From the NCBI GenBank assembly GCA_028868395.1, contig JAGWUO010000063.1, positions 1 to 6,949 on the forward strand: a stretch of 6,949 bases of DNA. The letters run 5' to 3'. Below the pieces are notes generated by a model. That model saw nothing but the letters and a program-made list of their open reading frames with translations. It was not told the DNA's origin and searched no databases. Both the position numbers and the translations under genes were made by a program. The DNA comes from Cytophagales bacterium. GTDB taxonomy: Bacteria > Bacteroidota > Bacteroidia > Cytophagales > Spirosomataceae. Shown here one piece after another: positions 5,811 through 6,949 of this stretch (positions within the stretch are counted from its first letter, which is position 1; every line of letters begins with the position of its first letter).

Positions 5811-6949
5811 AGGTTTTCTAATTGCTTTTTGAATTTAAGGGCTTTCATTTTGCCTAAAACTTTGGCCAAATCCTCTTCCGACGCCTCCTTCAGCTGCGCC
5901 ACAGTCCCAAAAGCCTTCAACAACTTTGCTGCCGTCAACTTTCCAATTCCGTCCATCGTTTCTAATTGCGACACAATAAAATGCTTGCTCCGCTTATTTC
6001 TGTGTGCGGTAATCCCAAACCGGTGCGCTTCATCCCGCAACTGCTGAATCAGTTTCAGCGACTCCGATTTCTTATCTATATATAATGGCAAGCTATCTTC
6101 TGGAAAATAAATCTCTTCTAAACGCTTCGCGATGCCTATAATGGGGATTTGGCCATACAATCCGATCGCCTTCAAGGCATCGCATGCAGAACTTAACTGG
6201 CCTTTACCTCCATCGACGATAATTAGGTCGGGTAATTCTGCCTCCTCTTCTAGTAGTCGAGTATATCTGCGGGTTATTACCTCATACATCGTGGCAAAGT
6301 CATCCGGACCTTCGACGGTTTTAGGAGTGAAGGTGCGGTAATCCTTTTTAGAGGGCAAGGAGTTCTTGAAACAGACCATCGCGGAGACGGGATTGGTGCC
6401 CTGAAGGTTCGAGTTATCGAAACATTCGATATGTTTAGGCAGATTAGTCAAACGCAAATCGTTTTTCAGCTTGATCATCACGCGCATCTTGCGATCGCCG
6501 CCACTTTCTTCCGCTGCCTTGCGATCCGCTTTTTCTTTTCTAAAATACAAGACGTTCTTTAGTGACATATCCAACAGCTTCCGCTTGTCGCCTTGACTCG
6601 GAAGCGTATTTTTCGCACCCTCGAATTCGATGGACATGGGGATGTTCGTAATAATTTCTTTGGCCTTACTCTGAAACTGATCCCGCTTCTCCCAAATCAA
6701 CATCGTCAACAACTCCGCCTCATCCTCTTCTAATTTCTTTTTCACCTCCCAGGTCTGCGACTGCAAAATCGTCCCGTTAATGACCTTCATGAAGTTAATA
6801 TAGGCCAAAGACTCGTCCGACACCATCGAAAATACATCCACATCGTGGATGGATGGATTCACAACGGTCGACTTTGCCTGGAAGTTTTCAAGCAATTGCC
6901 ACTTCTCTTTCCACTCCTGTGCCTGCTCAAAAGCCATCCGTGCGGAGGC
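5807..6949 (-). CDS. uvrC: Excinuclease ABC subunit C (UvrC), C-terminal part, 5'-partial
   Basis: UvrC makes both incisions in nucleotide excision repair after UvrA and UvrB find the lesion. The window holds about 380 codons from the C-terminal end; the frame stays open at 6949, so the N-terminal GIY-YIG nuclease that makes the 3' cut lies outside. Counting from the Met at 6937, the visible parts are the UVR motif that binds UvrB (about 1-25, FEQAQEWKEKWQLLENF), the RNase H-like nuclease domain that makes the 5' cut (about 165-320), and a C-terminal helix-hairpin-helix region (about 325-376, METMDGIG-like with LETMDGIGKLTAAKLL). By alignment to E. coli UvrC the catalytic residues are all kept: Asp174 (ECFD), Asp213 (PDDF), Asp242 (VDGG) and His305 (RDEAH), matching D399, D438, D466 and H538. 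The gene is convergent with nuoK, with overlapping stops. Confidence 0.97.
   Translation of the reverse strand, partial: ASARMAFEQAQEWKEKWQLLENFQAKSTVVNPSIHDVDVFSMVSDESLAYINFMKVINGTILQSQTWEVKKKLEEDEAELLTMLIWEKRDQFQSKAKEIITNIPMSIEFEGAKNTLPSQGDKRKLLDMSLKNVLYFRKEKADRKAAEESGGDRKMRVMIKLKNDLRLTNLPKHIECFDNSNLQGTNPVSAMVCFKNSLPSKKDYRTFTPKTVEGPDDFATMYEVITRRYTRLLEEEAELPDLIIVDGGKGQLSSACDALKAIGLYGQIPIIGIAKRLEEIYFPEDSLPLYIDKKSESLKLIQQLRDEAHRFGITAHRNKRSKHFIVSQLETMDGIGKLTAAKLLKAFGTVAQLKEASEEDLAKVLGKMKALKFKKQLENL

Overview
The window looks like chromosomal DNA of a Bacteroidota bacterium, most likely from the Cytophagales side of the phylum. The reasons are the domain makeup of the proteins, a secreted DUF1573 protein, a single-chain alpha/beta 2-oxoacid dehydrogenase E1, and promoters of the -33 TTTG / -7 TAnnTTTG type instead of sigma70-like boxes. 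Shine-Dalgarno sequences are absent or weak, as is usual in this phylum. I see no mobile element, RNA gene or CRISPR array.

Layout. (1) Positions 2-1333 (+): the 3' part of a gene for a periplasmic sugar-dehydrogenase-like (beta-propeller type) protein ending in a class I cytochrome c domain. (2) 1336-1370: a strong bidirectional hairpin terminator between two convergent genes. (3) 1388-1765 (-): a small secreted DUF1573 protein. (4) 1766-1897: a divergent promoter region with one good promoter on each strand and a short inverted repeat between them. (5) 1898-5810 (+): a tightly packed four-gene run, fused 2-oxoacid dehydrogenase E1, then nuoI, nuoJ and nuoK, with junctions of +1, -4 and -8 nt. 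(6) 5807-6949 (-): the C-terminal part of uvrC, whose stop codon overlaps that of nuoK.

How they work together. The four-gene run has one recognisable promoter and probably makes one mRNA. E1 starts oxidative decarboxylation of a 2-oxoacid, and the finished complex would yield NADH. NuoI, NuoJ and NuoK are one peripheral-arm and two membrane-arm subunits of the complex that oxidises NADH. The other nuo genes and the E2/E3 genes are not here, so the nuo locus must be split or rearranged. The cytochrome c protein also concerns respiration, but it lies behind its own terminator and need not be co-regulated. uvrC is unrelated DNA repair.

I do not see a clearly new biological system. The most unusual points are the E1-nuoIJK linkage with its missing nuo neighbours, the long Ala/Glu/Lys then Pro/Lys/Phe tail on NuoI, the likely TTG start of E1 set by its promoter, and the overlapping stop codons of nuoK and uvrC.
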